DNA of 64,000 bases from Tenacibaculum singaporense. GTDB taxonomy: Bacteria; Bacteroidota; Bacteroidia; Flavobacteriales; Flavobacteriaceae. Where the stretch lies: assembly GCF_003867015.1 (NCBI RefSeq), contig NZ_CP032548.1, positions 1,059,001 to 1,123,000 on the forward strand. The letters run 5' to 3'. Below the pieces are notes generated by a model that did not search any database, was not told the origin of the DNA, and saw nothing but the letters and a program-made list of their open reading frames with translations. Positions 27,323-37,553 of the stretch are shown here, one piece after another (positions within the stretch are counted from its first letter, which is position 1; each line of letters starts with the position of its first letter). The position numbers and the translations under genes were made by a program.

Positions 27323-28789
27323 TTGAAGAAATTAAAAGACATATTATATAAGGTAGCTGTAAAAGAAGTTTACGGGAACACTGATATTGATATAAGCAAT
27401 ATTCAGTTTGATAGTAGACAAGTGCAGGAAGAGGATGTTTTTGTAGCTCAAAAAGGAGCGACAGTAGATGGGCATCAGTTTATAGCGAAAGCAGTATCGT
27501 TAGGTGCTAAGACTGTTGTCTGTGAGTCTTTACCAGACAATAAGAATGAAGAGGTTACCTATATTAAAGTAGAAGATTCTAATGCGGCATTAGCAATAAT
27601 AGCAGCAAATTATTATAACAACCCGTCAAAAAGCTTGCAGTTAGTAGGAGTAACAGGAACAAATGGAAAGACTACAATTGCAAGCTTATTGTATCAACTG
27701 TTTAAAAAAGTAGGATATAAAGTAGGGTTGTTGTCAACTGTGCGAGTGATGGTTGATGATGAAGAATATAAGGCAACACACACAACACCAAACTCGGTAG
27801 CGATAAATAACTATTTGTCAAAAATGGTAGAGGCTGGAGTTGATTATTGTTTTATGGAGGTGAGCTCTCATGGAATTCATCAAAAACGTACTGAAGGCCT
27901 TGAGTTTGCAGGAGGAGTGTTTACAAACTTATCGCATGATCATTTAGACTACCATGAAACCTTTGCAGAGTATCGTGATGTTAAAAAATCGTTTTTTGAT
28001 TCGTTACCAAAAACAGCATTTGCTTTAGTAAATATTGATGATAAGAACGGGCAAATAATGTTACAAAACACAAAGGCGAATAAACAAACTTATGCGCTTA
28101 AAACAATCGGAGATTTTAAAGCAAAAGTGTTAGAAAAACGTCTTTCAGGAACCTTGTTAATAATCAATGGAGTAGAAGTTTGGACGAAGTTAATAGGGGA
28201 ATTTAATGCGTATAACTTGTTAGCTATTTATGGAGTAGCAAAGTTGTTGGGACTAGAGAAAATAGAAATTTTACGTATTGTAAGTGAGTTAGAAAGTGTG
28301 AGTGGAAGGTTTCAATACACGGTTTCTGACGAGGGGGTTACAGCAATAGTAGATTATGCACATACACCAGATGCGCTAAAAAATGTATTACAAACTATTA
28401 ACGACATCCGAACAGGGAATGAAACAGTGATTACAGTTGTAGGTTGTGGTGGAGATAGAGATACAACAAAGCGCCCAAAAATGGCGTTAATTGCTTCTCA
28501 ATTAAGTGATCAAGTTGTTTTTACTTCAGATAATCCTAGAACAGAAGACCCTCAATCGATAATTGATGAAATGGAAACTGGAGTTGCGGCAGAAAACTAT
28601 AAAAAAACACTATCAATTGTAGACCGAAGACAGGCTATAAAAACAGCTTGTAAGCTAGCAACTTCAGGAGATATTGTACTTATTGCAGGAAAAGGTCATG
28701 AAACCTACCAGGAAATAAATGGTGTTAGGCATCATTTTGATGATTTAGAAGAAGTAACCAACTATTTTAATCAACTAAAAAAACACTAA
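27323..28789 (+). CDS. murE: UDP-MurNAc-tripeptide ligase MurE (meso-DAP adding), TTG start
   Basis: 488 residues. It begins with TTG immediately after the ftsI stop, with no ATG nearby in the right place. The ATP site is GTNGKTT and the specificity motif reads DNPRTEDP, which is the form that binds meso-diaminopimelate. It therefore shows that this organism has Gram-negative-type peptidoglycan. Confidence 0.97.
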   Translation: MKKLKDILYKVAVKEVYGNTDIDISNIQFDSRQVQEEDVFVAQKGATVDGHQFIAKAVSLGAKTVVCESLPDNKNEEVTYIKVEDSNAALAIIAANYYNNPSKSLQLVGVTGTNGKTTIASLLYQLFKKVGYKVGLLSTVRVMVDDEEYKATHTTPNSVAINNYLSKMVEAGVDYCFMEVSSHGIHQKRTEGLEFAGGVFTNLSHDHLDYHETFAEYRDVKKSFFDSLPKTAFALVNIDDKNGQIMLQNTKANKQTYALKTIGDFKAKVLEKRLSGTLLIINGVEVWTKLIGEFNAYNLLAIYGVAKLLGLEKIEILRIVSELESVSGRFQYTVSDEGVTAIVDYAHTPDALKNVLQTINDIRTGNETVITVVGCGGDRDTTKRPKMALIASQLSDQVVFTSDNPRTEDPQSIIDEMETGVAAENYKKTLSIVDRRQAIKTACKLATSGDIVLIAGKGHETYQEINGVRHHFDDLEEVTNYFNQLKKH

Positions 28790-28792
28790 CGA

Positions 28793-30019
28793 ATGCTGTA
28801 TTATTTATTTCAATATTTAGAAAGTGAATTTAGCTTAACAGGAGCAAGTGTGTTTCAATTTATCACATTTCGATCTGCAATGGCATTCATATTGTCTCTG
28901 TTGATTTCAACCATTTTTGGTAAAAAAATTATCAATTACTTAAGAAGACAGCAAGTAGGTGAAACTGTAAGGGATTTAGGTTTAGATGGTCAACTACAAA
29001 AAGCAGGAACACCAACTATGGGAGGTGTAATTATAATCCTTGCAACATTAATTCCTGTACTGTTCTTAGCGAAGCTAGAAAATATATATATCATCATTTT
29101 ATTGATTACAACTGTTTGGATGGGGCTTATTGGTTTTGCTGATGATTACATAAAAGTGTTTAAAAAAGATAAAGCGGGATTAAAAGGAAAGTTTAAGGTT
29201 TTAGGACAAGTAGGATTAGGTATAATCGTAGGTTCTATGCTGTATTTTCACCAAGATGTAACCATCAAAGAGCAACTGCCAACTTCAGAACAAGTTGTGC
29301 AAGTAGATGGTAAAAAGAAGGTGTTTGGAGAAGCACATAAATCGACAAAAACAACAGTTCCTTTTTTAAAGAATAACGAGTTAGATTATGCAAAAGCATT
29401 AAGCTTCTTAGGAGATGGATATGAAAAATATGGATGGATAATCTTCATTTTTGTTACCGTTTTTATCGTTACAGGAGTTTCAAACGGCGCAAATTTAACA
29501 GATGGTATTGATGGATTAGCAGCAGGTTCATCAGCAATTATGGTAATAACGCTGGCAATTTTTGCATGGGTGTCTGGTAACATCATTTTTGCAGATTATT
29601 TAGACGTAATGTATATCCCAAAGTCTGGAGAAATGACTGTGTTTATTTTAGCGTTTGCAGGAGCTTTAATCGGTTTTCTATGGTATAATACTTATCCAGC
29701 ACAAGTGTTTATGGGCGATACTGGAAGTTTAACTATTGGAGGTATCATAGCGGTAATAGCAATTGCCATAAGAAAAGAATTGTTACTGCCAGTTTTAGCA
29801 GGAATATTTGTGGTCGAGAATTTATCAGTAATACTACAAGTTTCATGGTTTAAGTACACAAAGAAGAAGTTTGGAGAAGGAAGACGAATTTTTAAAATGT
29901 CTCCTCTACATCATCATTATCAAAAATTAAACTATCATGAAAGTAAAATTGTAGTACGCTTTTGGATTGTAGGAATTTTGTTAGCGGTATTTACTATAGT
30001 AACATTGAAGTTAAGATAA
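28793..30019 (+). CDS. mraY: Phospho-MurNAc-pentapeptide transferase MraY
   Basis: 408 residues, about ten transmembrane helices. The motifs [18 protein letters not shown] and MSPLHHHYQ are intact. An extra hydrophilic loop of about 55 residues between the third and fourth core segments (with [18 protein letters not shown]) makes it longer than E. coli MraY and is a common feature in Bacteroidota. It makes lipid I. Confidence 0.97.
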   Translation: MLYYLFQYLESEFSLTGASVFQFITFRSAMAFILSLLISTIFGKKIINYLRRQQVGETVRDLGLDGQLQKAGTPTMGGVIIILATLIPVLFLAKLENIYIIILLITTVWMGLIGFADDYIKVFKKDKAGLKGKFKVLGQVGLGIIVGSMLYFHQDVTIKEQLPTSEQVVQVDGKKKVFGEAHKSTKTTVPFLKNNELDYAKALSFLGDGYEKYGWIIFIFVTVFIVTGVSNGANLTDGIDGLAAGSSAIMVITLAIFAWVSGNIIFADYLDVMYIPKSGEMTVFILAFAGALIGFLWYNTYPAQVFMGDTGSLTIGGIIAVIAIAIRKELLLPVLAGIFVVENLSVILQVSWFKYTKKKFGEGRRIFKMSPLHHHYQKLNYHESKIVVRFWIVGILLAVFTIVTLKLR

Positions 30020-30057
30020 AGGAGATTTTGGAGTTGTGATTTAAGATATAAGATTGA

Positions 30058-30435
30058 ATGAAAGAACAGATTAAAAATAGAACTAAACAATTTGCTATTG
30101 ATTGTTGGAGGTTATGTAAAGAATACCCTAAAACAAGAGAGTTTGATGCATATTGTAGACAATTGATAAGATGTTCTAGTTCGGTTGGGGCTAATTATAG
30201 AGCTGCTTGTAGAGCAAAATCTTCAGCTGACTTTATTCACAAATTAAAAATTGTTGAAGAAGAAGTAGATGAAAGTATGTTTTTTTTAGAGGTTTTTATG
30301 TCAATCCATGAAAATAATCAAGAAGAATTGAAAAGATTGCATAATGAGGCAAACGAGTTGACTTCAATTATTGTAGCTTCTATAAAAACAGTTAAAAGTA
30401 AATCATCAATCAATAAATCTAAAATCATTAATTAA
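30058..30435 (+). CDS. Four-helix-bundle protein (23S rRNA intervening-sequence/S23 family)
   Basis: 125 residues, all helical. The pattern YPKTREFDAYCRQLIRCSSSVGANYRAACRAKSSADFIHKLKIVEEEVDESMFFLE matches the S23/IVS four-helix-bundle family, with the signature SVGANYREA-type segment. Relatives are encoded in intervening sequences of 23S rRNA genes but many stand alone. Function unknown, possibly RNA binding. It lies between mraY (39 bp) and murD (2 bp) in the same direction and must be co-transcribed with the cell-division operon, which is an unusual place. Confidence 0.88.
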   Translation: MKEQIKNRTKQFAIDCWRLCKEYPKTREFDAYCRQLIRCSSSVGANYRAACRAKSSADFIHKLKIVEEEVDESMFFLEVFMSIHENNQEELKRLHNEANELTSIIVASIKTVKSKSSINKSKIIN

Positions 30436-30437
30436 AA

Positions 30438-31772
30438 ATGAAAAGATTAGTTGTGCTTGGTGGAGGAGAAAGTGGTGTAGGAACAGCGCTTTTGGGAAAA
30501 CAAAAAGGATATGAAGTTTTTGTTTCAGATAAAGGAAGTATAGCAGAGCGGTATAAGAAAGTTCTTTTACATAATTCAATCGATTTTGAAGAAAATCAGC
30601 ATACAGAAGATAAAATTTTAAATGCTGATGTAGTAATGAAAAGCCCTGGAATTCCAGAGAAAGTTACACTTGTGCAAAAGTTGATTTCAAAAGGAGTTAA
30701 AGTGATTTCAGAAATAGAATTCGCTGCTCAGTTTACAGAAGCAACTATTGTGGGAATTACAGGTTCAAACGGAAAAACAACCACAACCATGCTAGTACAT
30801 TATGTGTTAAAAAAAGCAGGTTTAAATGTGGGAGTTGGAGGGAATATAGGTGATAGTTTCGCTGAACAAGTGGTTGAAGATAAGTATGACGAATATGTGT
30901 TGGAATTAAGCAGTTTTCAGTTAGATGGAATTGAAAAATTTAAACCACATATCGCAATAATAACAAACATAACACCAGATCATTTAGATCGATATGAATA
31001 TGAATTTGATAACTATATAAACTCAAAATTCAGAATAACAAAAAATCAAACAAAAGATGATTTTTTAATATATGATGCCGATGACGAAGCAATTCAAAAT
31101 TGGTTAAAAAATAATAAAACAGAAGCAACGCTAGTGCCATTTTCAATGGAAAAAGAATCAGAGTACGGGGCTTTTTTAAGACAAGACACGATAATAATGA
31201 AATTTAATACAGAAGAAAAATTAATGAAGGTTTCTGAGCTAACATTACAAGGAAAGCATAACACTAAAAATGCAATGGCTACATCAATGGCTGCAAGGTT
31301 ATTGAAAGTAAGAAAAGAAACAATTGCAGAAAGTTTGTCTGATTTTGAAGGAGTAGAACATCGTTTAGAAAAAGTGCAAAAAGTAAATGGAATTGAATTC
31401 ATTAACGATAGTAAGGCTACCAATGTCAACGCAGCTTTTTATGCATTAGAGTGTATGGACAATCCAACAGTTTGGATTGTAGGGGGTGTTGATAAAGGAA
31501 ATGATTATACAGATTTATTACCTTTAGTAAGAGAAAAAGTAAAAGCAATAGTTTGTTTAGGGTTAGATAACCAAAAAATCATAGACACTTTTGCGAATGT
31601 AGTAGATGTTATGGTGGAAACTGCTGGTGCAGAAGAAGCAGTAAAAGTAGCTTATAAAATAGCACAAAAAGGAGATACAGTATTGTTGTCACCAGCATGT
31701 GCAAGTTTTGATTTATTTGATAGTTATGAAGATAGAGGAAGAAAATTTAAAGAAGCTGTAAGAAATATATAA
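30438..31772 (+). CDS. murD: UDP-MurNAc-L-alanine:D-glutamate ligase MurD
   Basis: 444 residues. Walker-type ATP site GSNGKTTTT, plus the conserved FINDSKATNVNA motif. It adds D-glutamate to the growing nucleotide precursor. It follows the four-helix-bundle gene after 2 bp and precedes ftsW by 16 bp. Confidence 0.97.
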   Translation: MKRLVVLGGGESGVGTALLGKQKGYEVFVSDKGSIAERYKKVLLHNSIDFEENQHTEDKILNADVVMKSPGIPEKVTLVQKLISKGVKVISEIEFAAQFTEATIVGITGSNGKTTTTMLVHYVLKKAGLNVGVGGNIGDSFAEQVVEDKYDEYVLELSSFQLDGIEKFKPHIAIITNITPDHLDRYEYEFDNYINSKFRITKNQTKDDFLIYDADDEAIQNWLKNNKTEATLVPFSMEKESEYGAFLRQDTIIMKFNTEEKLMKVSELTLQGKHNTKNAMATSMAARLLKVRKETIAESLSDFEGVEHRLEKVQKVNGIEFINDSKATNVNAAFYALECMDNPTVWIVGGVDKGNDYTDLLPLVREKVKAIVCLGLDNQKIIDTFANVVDVMVETAGAEEAVKVAYKIAQKGDTVLLSPACASFDLFDSYEDRGRKFKEAVRNI

Positions 31773-31788
31773 AGTACACTAAAGATTG

Positions 31789-32979
31789 ATGAAAAACATC
31801 TTTCGACATATTAAAGGAGATCGAGCCATTTGGGCTATAGTTGCGATGTTGGCAATATTTTCATTTATGCCAATATACAGTGCAAGTACCAATTTGGTAT
31901 ACGTAGTAGGAAATGGATCTACCTTAGGGCATTTGGTAAAACATATTGTATTATTAATTACAGGGTTTGCAGTCATTTATGGAGTGCATAAAATTCCATA
32001 TAGATATTTTAGCGGAGGTTCAGTATTAATGCTACCTGTAGTTGTTTTACTGTTGGTTTTTACCTTGGCGCAAGGAACCACAATTGGAGGGGCTAATGCA
32101 AGTAGATGGATCCGTATTCCTTTTGTAGGTATTGGATTTCAAACATCTACATTGGCAGGTTTGGTATTGATGGTATATGTTGCGCGTTACTTGGCAAAAA
32201 ATAAAGAAAAAGTAATTTCTTTTAAGGAAAGCTTGTTGCAGTTATGGCTTCCAGTAGGTTTAGTATTGGTGTTAATATTACCAGCTAACTTTTCAACTAC
32301 AGCCATGGTGTTCTTTATGATTTTAATGGTCTCGTTTATTGGAGGATATCCACTAAAATATATAGGATATATATTAGGAATAGGGCTTTTTGCTTTTCTG
32401 TTTTTTATCTTAGTAGCTAAAGCATTTCCAGATGCAATGCCCAATCGTGTAAACACATGGAAAAGTAGAATTGAAAGCTTTTCTCAGCCAGATGGAGAAG
32501 AAGATTACCAAGTAGAAAAAGCCAAAATAGCAATTGCAACAGGAGGAGTAATAGGAAAAGGACCAGGGAAAAGTGTACAGAAAAACTTTTTACCGCAGTC
32601 TTCATCCGATTTTATCTATGCAATTATAGTTGAAGAATACGGTTTTGCAGGAGCGATAGTGGTAATATTTATTTATTTCTTGTTGCTTTTCAGAATCTTA
32701 ATAACCGCCAAAAAAGCTACTACCATATTTGCAACTTTATTAGTTGTGGGTGTGGGAATTCCCATTGTTTTTCAAGCAATGATTAACATGGCAGTAGCAG
32801 TGAATATTTTACCAGTAACAGGACAAACACTCCCGCTAATTAGTAGTGGAGGTACCTCTATTTGGATGACATGTTTCGCATTAGGAATGATTTTAAGTGT
32901 AAGTGCTTCTAAAAACGAAACTGAAGAAACAATTTTAGATGATAACCCTTTAGATATTTTACATGAAACAATCGATTAA
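31789..32979 (+). CDS. ftsW: FtsW-type lipid II polymerase (SEDS family)
   Basis: 396 residues from the ATG at 31789; a TTG directly before it (31786) could also serve but adds only one residue. About ten transmembrane helices, with the SEDS motifs [12 protein letters not shown] and [13 protein letters not shown] near the C-terminus. It polymerises septal glycan with FtsI. The end overlaps murG by 17 bp. Confidence 0.95.
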   Translation: MKNIFRHIKGDRAIWAIVAMLAIFSFMPIYSASTNLVYVVGNGSTLGHLVKHIVLLITGFAVIYGVHKIPYRYFSGGSVLMLPVVVLLLVFTLAQGTTIGGANASRWIRIPFVGIGFQTSTLAGLVLMVYVARYLAKNKEKVISFKESLLQLWLPVGLVLVLILPANFSTTAMVFFMILMVSFIGGYPLKYIGYILGIGLFAFLFFILVAKAFPDAMPNRVNTWKSRIESFSQPDGEEDYQVEKAKIAIATGGVIGKGPGKSVQKNFLPQSSSDFIYAIIVEEYGFAGAIVVIFIYFLLLFRILITAKKATTIFATLLVVGVGIPIVFQAMINMAVAVNILPVTGQTLPLISSGGTSIWMTCFALGMILSVSASKNETEETILDDNPLDILHETID

Positions 32980-34054
32980 TATCATAATAAGTGGTGGAGG
33001 TACAGGAGGTCATATTTATCCTGCAATAGCAATTGCTAACGAAGTAAAAGTTCGTTACCCAGAGGCTAATATCTTGTTCGTTGGAGCAAAAGATAAAATG
33101 GAAATGGAAAAAGTTCCACAAGCAGGATATGAAATTAAAGGACTCTGGATTTCAGGAATCCAAAGAAAACTAACTTTAAAGAACTTAATGTTTCCTTTTA
33201 AACTGTTAAGTAGTTTATGGAAGGCATATAGAATTATACGAAAATTTAAACCAGATGTTGCTGTGGGTACTGGAGGCTTTGCAAGTGGACCAACGTTAAT
33301 GGTTGCTAATAGAAGAGGGATACCGACCTTAATTCAAGAACAAAACTCGTACCCAGGAATAACAAATAGATTGTTAGGAAAAAAAGCGCAGAAAATTTGT
33401 GTTGCATATGATAATTTAGAGCGTTTTTTCTCTGAAGATAAAATAATAAAAACAGGAAATCCAGTTCGTCAAGATTTACTATTTATTCATACGAAAATAG
33501 AAGAAGGGAAAGAGTTTTTTGAATTAGATACATCAAAAAAGACAATTTTAATATTAGGAGGAAGTCTTGGTGCTCGTAAGATAAATCAGTTGGTAGAAGA
33601 AAATTTAGGTTTCTTCAAAAAACAAGGAGTTCAATTAATATGGCAATGTGGTAAGCTGTATTATGAAGAATATAAAAAGTATGATGAATTAGAAAATGTT
33701 CAAGTACATCAGTTTTTGAATAGAATGGATTTAGCCTATGCGGCTGCAGATTTCATCGTATCGAGAGCAGGAGCAAGTTCAGTATCGGAATTATGTATAG
33801 TAGGGAAGCCAACTATTTTTATTCCATCACCAAATGTGGCAGAAGATCATCAAACAAAAAATGCAAAATCTATTGCCGATAAACATGGAGCTCTAGTAGT
33901 TAAAGAGAGTGAATTAGACACTTTTCCTGTCGTATTAGAAACCTTATTAAAAGATAAAGGAAAACAAGAAAGTTTAAGTGAAAACATTAACGAGTTAGCG
34001 TTGCCAAATGCAACAAGTAATATCGTTAACGAAATAGAAAAATTAATTAGTTAG
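32963..34054 (+). CDS. murG: UDP-GlcNAc transferase MurG
   Basis: 363 residues, GT-B fold. The first glycine motif [10 protein letters not shown] and the [10 protein letters not shown] and GRAGASS-type ([11 protein letters not shown]) motifs are all present. It makes lipid II on the inner membrane. Its TAG stop shares the final G with the GTG start of murC. Confidence 0.97.
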   Translation: MKQSINIIISGGGTGGHIYPAIAIANEVKVRYPEANILFVGAKDKMEMEKVPQAGYEIKGLWISGIQRKLTLKNLMFPFKLLSSLWKAYRIIRKFKPDVAVGTGGFASGPTLMVANRRGIPTLIQEQNSYPGITNRLLGKKAQKICVAYDNLERFFSEDKIIKTGNPVRQDLLFIHTKIEEGKEFFELDTSKKTILILGGSLGARKINQLVEENLGFFKKQGVQLIWQCGKLYYEEYKKYDELENVQVHQFLNRMDLAYAAADFIVSRAGASSVSELCIVGKPTIFIPSPNVAEDHQTKNAKSIADKHGALVVKESELDTFPVVLETLLKDKGKQESLSENINELALPNATSNIVNEIEKLIS

Positions 34055-35400
34055 TGAATTTAAAAACGATACATAACGTTTATTTTATTGGTATTGGCGG
34101 AATAGGAATGAGTGCCATAGCTCGCTATTTCTCTGTCAATGGGAAAGTAGTTGCAGGCTACGATAAAACACCAACACCTATCACTAAAAGTTTAGAAGAA
34201 ATAGGAATTGAAGTAAGTTTTGAAGATGCTGTAAAAAACATTCCAATTTCATTCTTACATAAAGAAAAAACATTGGTGGTATATACACCAGCAGTTCCTA
34301 AAAATCATGTACAATTAAATTATTTCAAAAACAACGGATATGCCGTCTTGAAAAGAGCAGAAGTGCTGGGAGAAATCACAAAGAATACTTTTTGTTTGGC
34401 TGTAGCGGGAACACATGGAAAAACAACAACTTCTTCAATTTTAGGACACATTATGCAGCCTGAAAAAGCAACTTCGTTTTTAGGAGGTATTGCAGAAAAT
34501 TATAATTCTAATTTAATTTTAGGAGAAGATAAAGTTTCTGTTGTTGAAGCCGATGAATTTGACCGTTCGTTTTTAAAATTATCACCTAATATTGCTTGTG
34601 TAACCTCTATGGATGCCGATCATCTAGATATCTATGGAGAAAACGAATTCTTACAACAATCATTTAGAGATTTTGCAAGCAAAGTTTCTGATACCTTAAT
34701 TGTAGCAAAAGGATTACCCTTAAAAGGTTTAACATATGCTGTTAATGAAGAAGCAGATTACAAAGCTTATAATGTAAGAATAGAAGAAGGTAAATATGTT
34801 TTTGATGTAAAAACACCAACATCAGAAATAAAAAATATAGCATTTCATTTACCAGGGAACCATAATATGATGAATGCTTTGGCAGCATTAGCTATTGCAG
34901 ATGTATATGGAGTGCCTTTAGAGAAAGTTAAAAGGCAATTAGGAAGTTTTAAAGGGGTACAACGTAGGTTTTCGTATAAGATAAAAACAGAAGATGTTGT
35001 GCTAATTGACGATTATGCGCATCATCCTACTGAAATAAAAGCGGTAGCGCAATCTGTTAGAGAAATGTATCCAAAAGAAAAAGTGTTGGCTGTATTTCAA
35101 CCACACTTATTTAGTAGAACAAGAGATTTTGCAGATGACTTTGCAGGAGCATTATCATTGTTTAATGAAGTGTTGTTACTGGATATTTACCCAGCAAGAG
35201 AATTACCGATAAAAGGAGTTACCTCAAGTTGGTTGTTAGAGAAAATTACCATTAATACTAAAAAGTTAGTGTCTAAGGAAAAACTAAGTGACGAAATTAT
35301 AAAATCAGAGTCAAAAATAGTAGCAATGTTAGGTGCAGGAGATATTGGTTTATTAGTTGATGAAGTAAAAAATAAATTAGAGGAAAAACACAAAAAATAG
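34054..35400 (+). CDS. murC: UDP-MurNAc:L-alanine ligase MurC, GTG start
   Basis: 448 residues. It begins with GTG at the last base of the murG stop, so the two are translationally coupled. ATP site GTHGKTTTSS, and the DYAHHPTEI motif typical for MurC. It attaches L-alanine to UDP-MurNAc. The ftsQ gene starts 1 bp later. Confidence 0.97.
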   Translation: MNLKTIHNVYFIGIGGIGMSAIARYFSVNGKVVAGYDKTPTPITKSLEEIGIEVSFEDAVKNIPISFLHKEKTLVVYTPAVPKNHVQLNYFKNNGYAVLKRAEVLGEITKNTFCLAVAGTHGKTTTSSILGHIMQPEKATSFLGGIAENYNSNLILGEDKVSVVEADEFDRSFLKLSPNIACVTSMDADHLDIYGENEFLQQSFRDFASKVSDTLIVAKGLPLKGLTYAVNEEADYKAYNVRIEEGKYVFDVKTPTSEIKNIAFHLPGNHNMMNALAALAIADVYGVPLEKVKRQLGSFKGVQRRFSYKIKTEDVVLIDDYAHHPTEIKAVAQSVREMYPKEKVLAVFQPHLFSRTRDFADDFAGALSLFNEVLLLDIYPARELPIKGVTSSWLLEKITINTKKLVSKEKLSDEIIKSESKIVAMLGAGDIGLLVDEVKNKLEEKHKK

Positions 35401-35401
35401 A

Positions 35402-36142
35402 ATGAAAAAATTAGCAACATATCTATCTTTTTTCTTGCTGTTGATGTTTTTGGTGTTTTTATATGGTTTTACAACCAATAGAAATGGAGCAAAAAAGGTA
35501 AAAAACACGGTGGTAGAGTTTGCTGCTGGTGACAATAACTTTTTGACACACAGTATGGTTGATAAATTGTTAATACAAAATAATGAATTTGTTAAAAACC
35601 AACCAAAAAGATTGGTAGATTTACACTTTCTAGAGGCTAATGTTTCGGCGAACCCGTATGTTGAAAAAACAGCTGTGTTTTTAACCGTAGATGGGGTGTT
35701 AAAAACTACCATAAAACAACGAACACCGATAGCTCGAATTGTTGATAAAGATAAATCTTTTTATGTTGATAAGTATGGGGTGAAAATTCCGTTATCAACA
35801 AATTTTTCAGCAAGAGTACCATTAGTTTTAGGAGTAAGGGAGCCAGAAGAAATCAAAGAATTAACAACGTTAATAAAGACCATAAATAGCAACAGTTTTT
35901 TCGCTAAAGAAATTGTTGCTATTCAAAGAGACGCCCAAAACGAATATACATTTACAGTTCGTAGTGGCGATTATAAGATAATTTTTGGAGAGTTTATAGA
36001 TGTTCCAATGAAGTTTAAAAAGCTAACAGCTTTTTATAACAAAGCATTTACAGACAAAACCATTAATAACTATAAAGCGATAAATGTAAAATACCACAAC
36101 CAAGTTGTGTGCACAAAACAAAATCAAGATGGAAAACAATAA
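35402..36142 (+). CDS. ftsQ: Cell-division protein FtsQ
   Basis: 246 residues with one N-terminal transmembrane helix (about residues 5-22) followed by a POTRA-like domain and a beta domain with the segment YVEKTAVFLTVDGVLKTTIKQRTPIARI. Identification rests on topology and on the position between murC and ftsA. The end overlaps ftsA by 14 bp. Confidence 0.93.
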   Translation: MKKLATYLSFFLLLMFLVFLYGFTTNRNGAKKVKNTVVEFAAGDNNFLTHSMVDKLLIQNNEFVKNQPKRLVDLHFLEANVSANPYVEKTAVFLTVDGVLKTTIKQRTPIARIVDKDKSFYVDKYGVKIPLSTNFSARVPLVLGVREPEEIKELTTLIKTINSNSFFAKEIVAIQRDAQNEYTFTVRSGDYKIIFGEFIDVPMKFKKLTAFYNKAFTDKTINNYKAINVKYHNQVVCTKQNQDGKQ

Positions 36143-37469
36143 AATTGCAGTTGGTTTAGATATTGGTACAACCAAGATTGTTGCCATGATTGGTCGTAAA
36201 AATGAATACGGTAAGCTTGAAGTTTTAGGTATTGGTAAAGCGAAAAGTTTAGGTGTAAAACGTGGGGTAGTTAATAACATTACGCAAACTATTCAATCTA
36301 TTCAGCAAGCAGCTGAAGAAGCAGAAAGTATTTCGGGTTACAAGATAGAAAATGTTGTGGTAGGTATTGCTGGTCAGCACATACGTAGCTTACATCATAG
36401 TGACTATATAACAAGAGAAAAGTCTGAAGAAGTTATAGATGCAACAGATATAGAAAATTTAGTGAGTCAGGTACATAAACTGGTTATGCTACCTGGTGAG
36501 GAAATTATTCATGTATTACCACAAGAGTTTAAAGTAGATAGCCAGCCAGATATTAAAGAGCCTATTGGAATGTATGGTGGAAGATTAGAAGCTAACTTTC
36601 ACGTAGTCGTAGGTCAAGTATCTTCTATTCGAAATGTAGGCAGGTGTATCAAAAGTGCTGGGTTAAACCTTTCTGATATTACTCTTGAACCTTTAGCTTC
36701 AGCATCAGCAGTATTAAGTCAAGAAGAAAAAGAAGCAGGTGTAGCATTGATTGATATAGGTGGTGGTACTACAGATTTAGCGATATTCAAAGACGGGATT
36801 ATTCGTCATACAGCAGTCATTCCTTTTGGAGGAAATGTAATTACTGAAGATATTAAAGAAGGTTGTTCAATAATAGAAAAACAAGCAGAATTATTAAAAA
36901 TTAAGTTCGGTTCAGCATGGCCAGGAGAAAATAAAGAAACAGAAATTGTTTCTATTCCAGGATTAAGAGGAAGAGAGCCTAAAGAAATTACGCTTAAAAA
37001 CTTATCAAAAATAATTCATGCCAGAGTTCAAGAAATTATTGAACATGTATACCTAGAAATTAAGAACTATGGGCACGAAACCCAAAAAGGAAAACTAATC
37101 GCAGGTATTGTATTAACTGGGGGTGGAGCTCAATTAAAACATTTACGTCAGTTAGTAGAATATATTACTGGAATGGACGTTCGTATTGGGTATCCAAATG
37201 AGCACCTAGCAGGAGACTCTGATGAAGCATTATCAAGTCCAGCATTTGCAACAGCTGTAGGGTTGTTAATGGAAGGTTTACAAAAAGAAGTAGAAGAAAA
37301 AGTAGTTGTAGAAGAAGCGCCAGAAGCGTTAGTAGAAGAAACTATTGAGGAAGAAAAAGAAGTTATAGAAGAAGTTCAAGAAGAGAAGGAACACAAAGCG
37401 AAAAAATCTAAATCGTTTTTTGATAAGTTTACTGAGCGATTCAAAGAGTTTTTAGATAACGCAGAGTAA
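36129..37469 (+). CDS. ftsA: Cell-division actin FtsA
   Basis: 446 residues from the ATG at 36129 (MENNKIAVGLDIGTTKIV); a GTG at 36105 in the same frame would add eight residues not seen in the family. The actin-fold phosphate loops are LDIGTTKI and LIDIGGGTTDLAIF. The C-terminus has a long acidic stretch (EEKVVVEEAPEALVEETIEEE) before the amphipathic helix FFDKFTERFKEFLDN, which anchors FtsZ filaments to the membrane. Confidence 0.97.
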   Translation: MENNKIAVGLDIGTTKIVAMIGRKNEYGKLEVLGIGKAKSLGVKRGVVNNITQTIQSIQQAAEEAESISGYKIENVVVGIAGQHIRSLHHSDYITREKSEEVIDATDIENLVSQVHKLVMLPGEEIIHVLPQEFKVDSQPDIKEPIGMYGGRLEANFHVVVGQVSSIRNVGRCIKSAGLNLSDITLEPLASASAVLSQEEKEAGVALIDIGGGTTDLAIFKDGIIRHTAVIPFGGNVITEDIKEGCSIIEKQAELLKIKFGSAWPGENKETEIVSIPGLRGREPKEITLKNLSKIIHARVQEIIEHVYLEIKNYGHETQKGKLIAGIVLTGGGAQLKHLRQLVEYITGMDVRIGYPNEHLAGDSDEALSSPAFATAVGLLMEGLQKEVEEKVVVEEAPEALVEETIEEEKEVIEEVQEEKEHKAKKSKSFFDKFTERFKEFLDNAE

Positions 37470-37486
37470 TTAGTATATATAAGAAT

Positions 37487-37514
37487 ACTCCTGATTAATC
37501 CCCTAAAAAGGAGT
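37487..37514 (+). promoter_or_regulatory. Small hairpin between ftsA and ftsZ
   Basis: ACTCCT at 37487 and AGGAGT at 37509 form a 6-bp stem with a 16-base A/T-rich loop. There is no T-run, so it is not a strong terminator; it could be a processing or attenuation point in the ftsA-ftsZ message. Confidence 0.35.
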
Positions 37515-37553
37515 GTAAAATTGAATAAGAATTAATAAAAAAGAAAAGTTATT

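Noticed and set aside
36105-36128. GTG start for FtsA eight residues earlier
   Set aside because: The family begins at the MENNKIAVGLDIGTT methionine; the extra residues fall within ftsQ and are not conserved.
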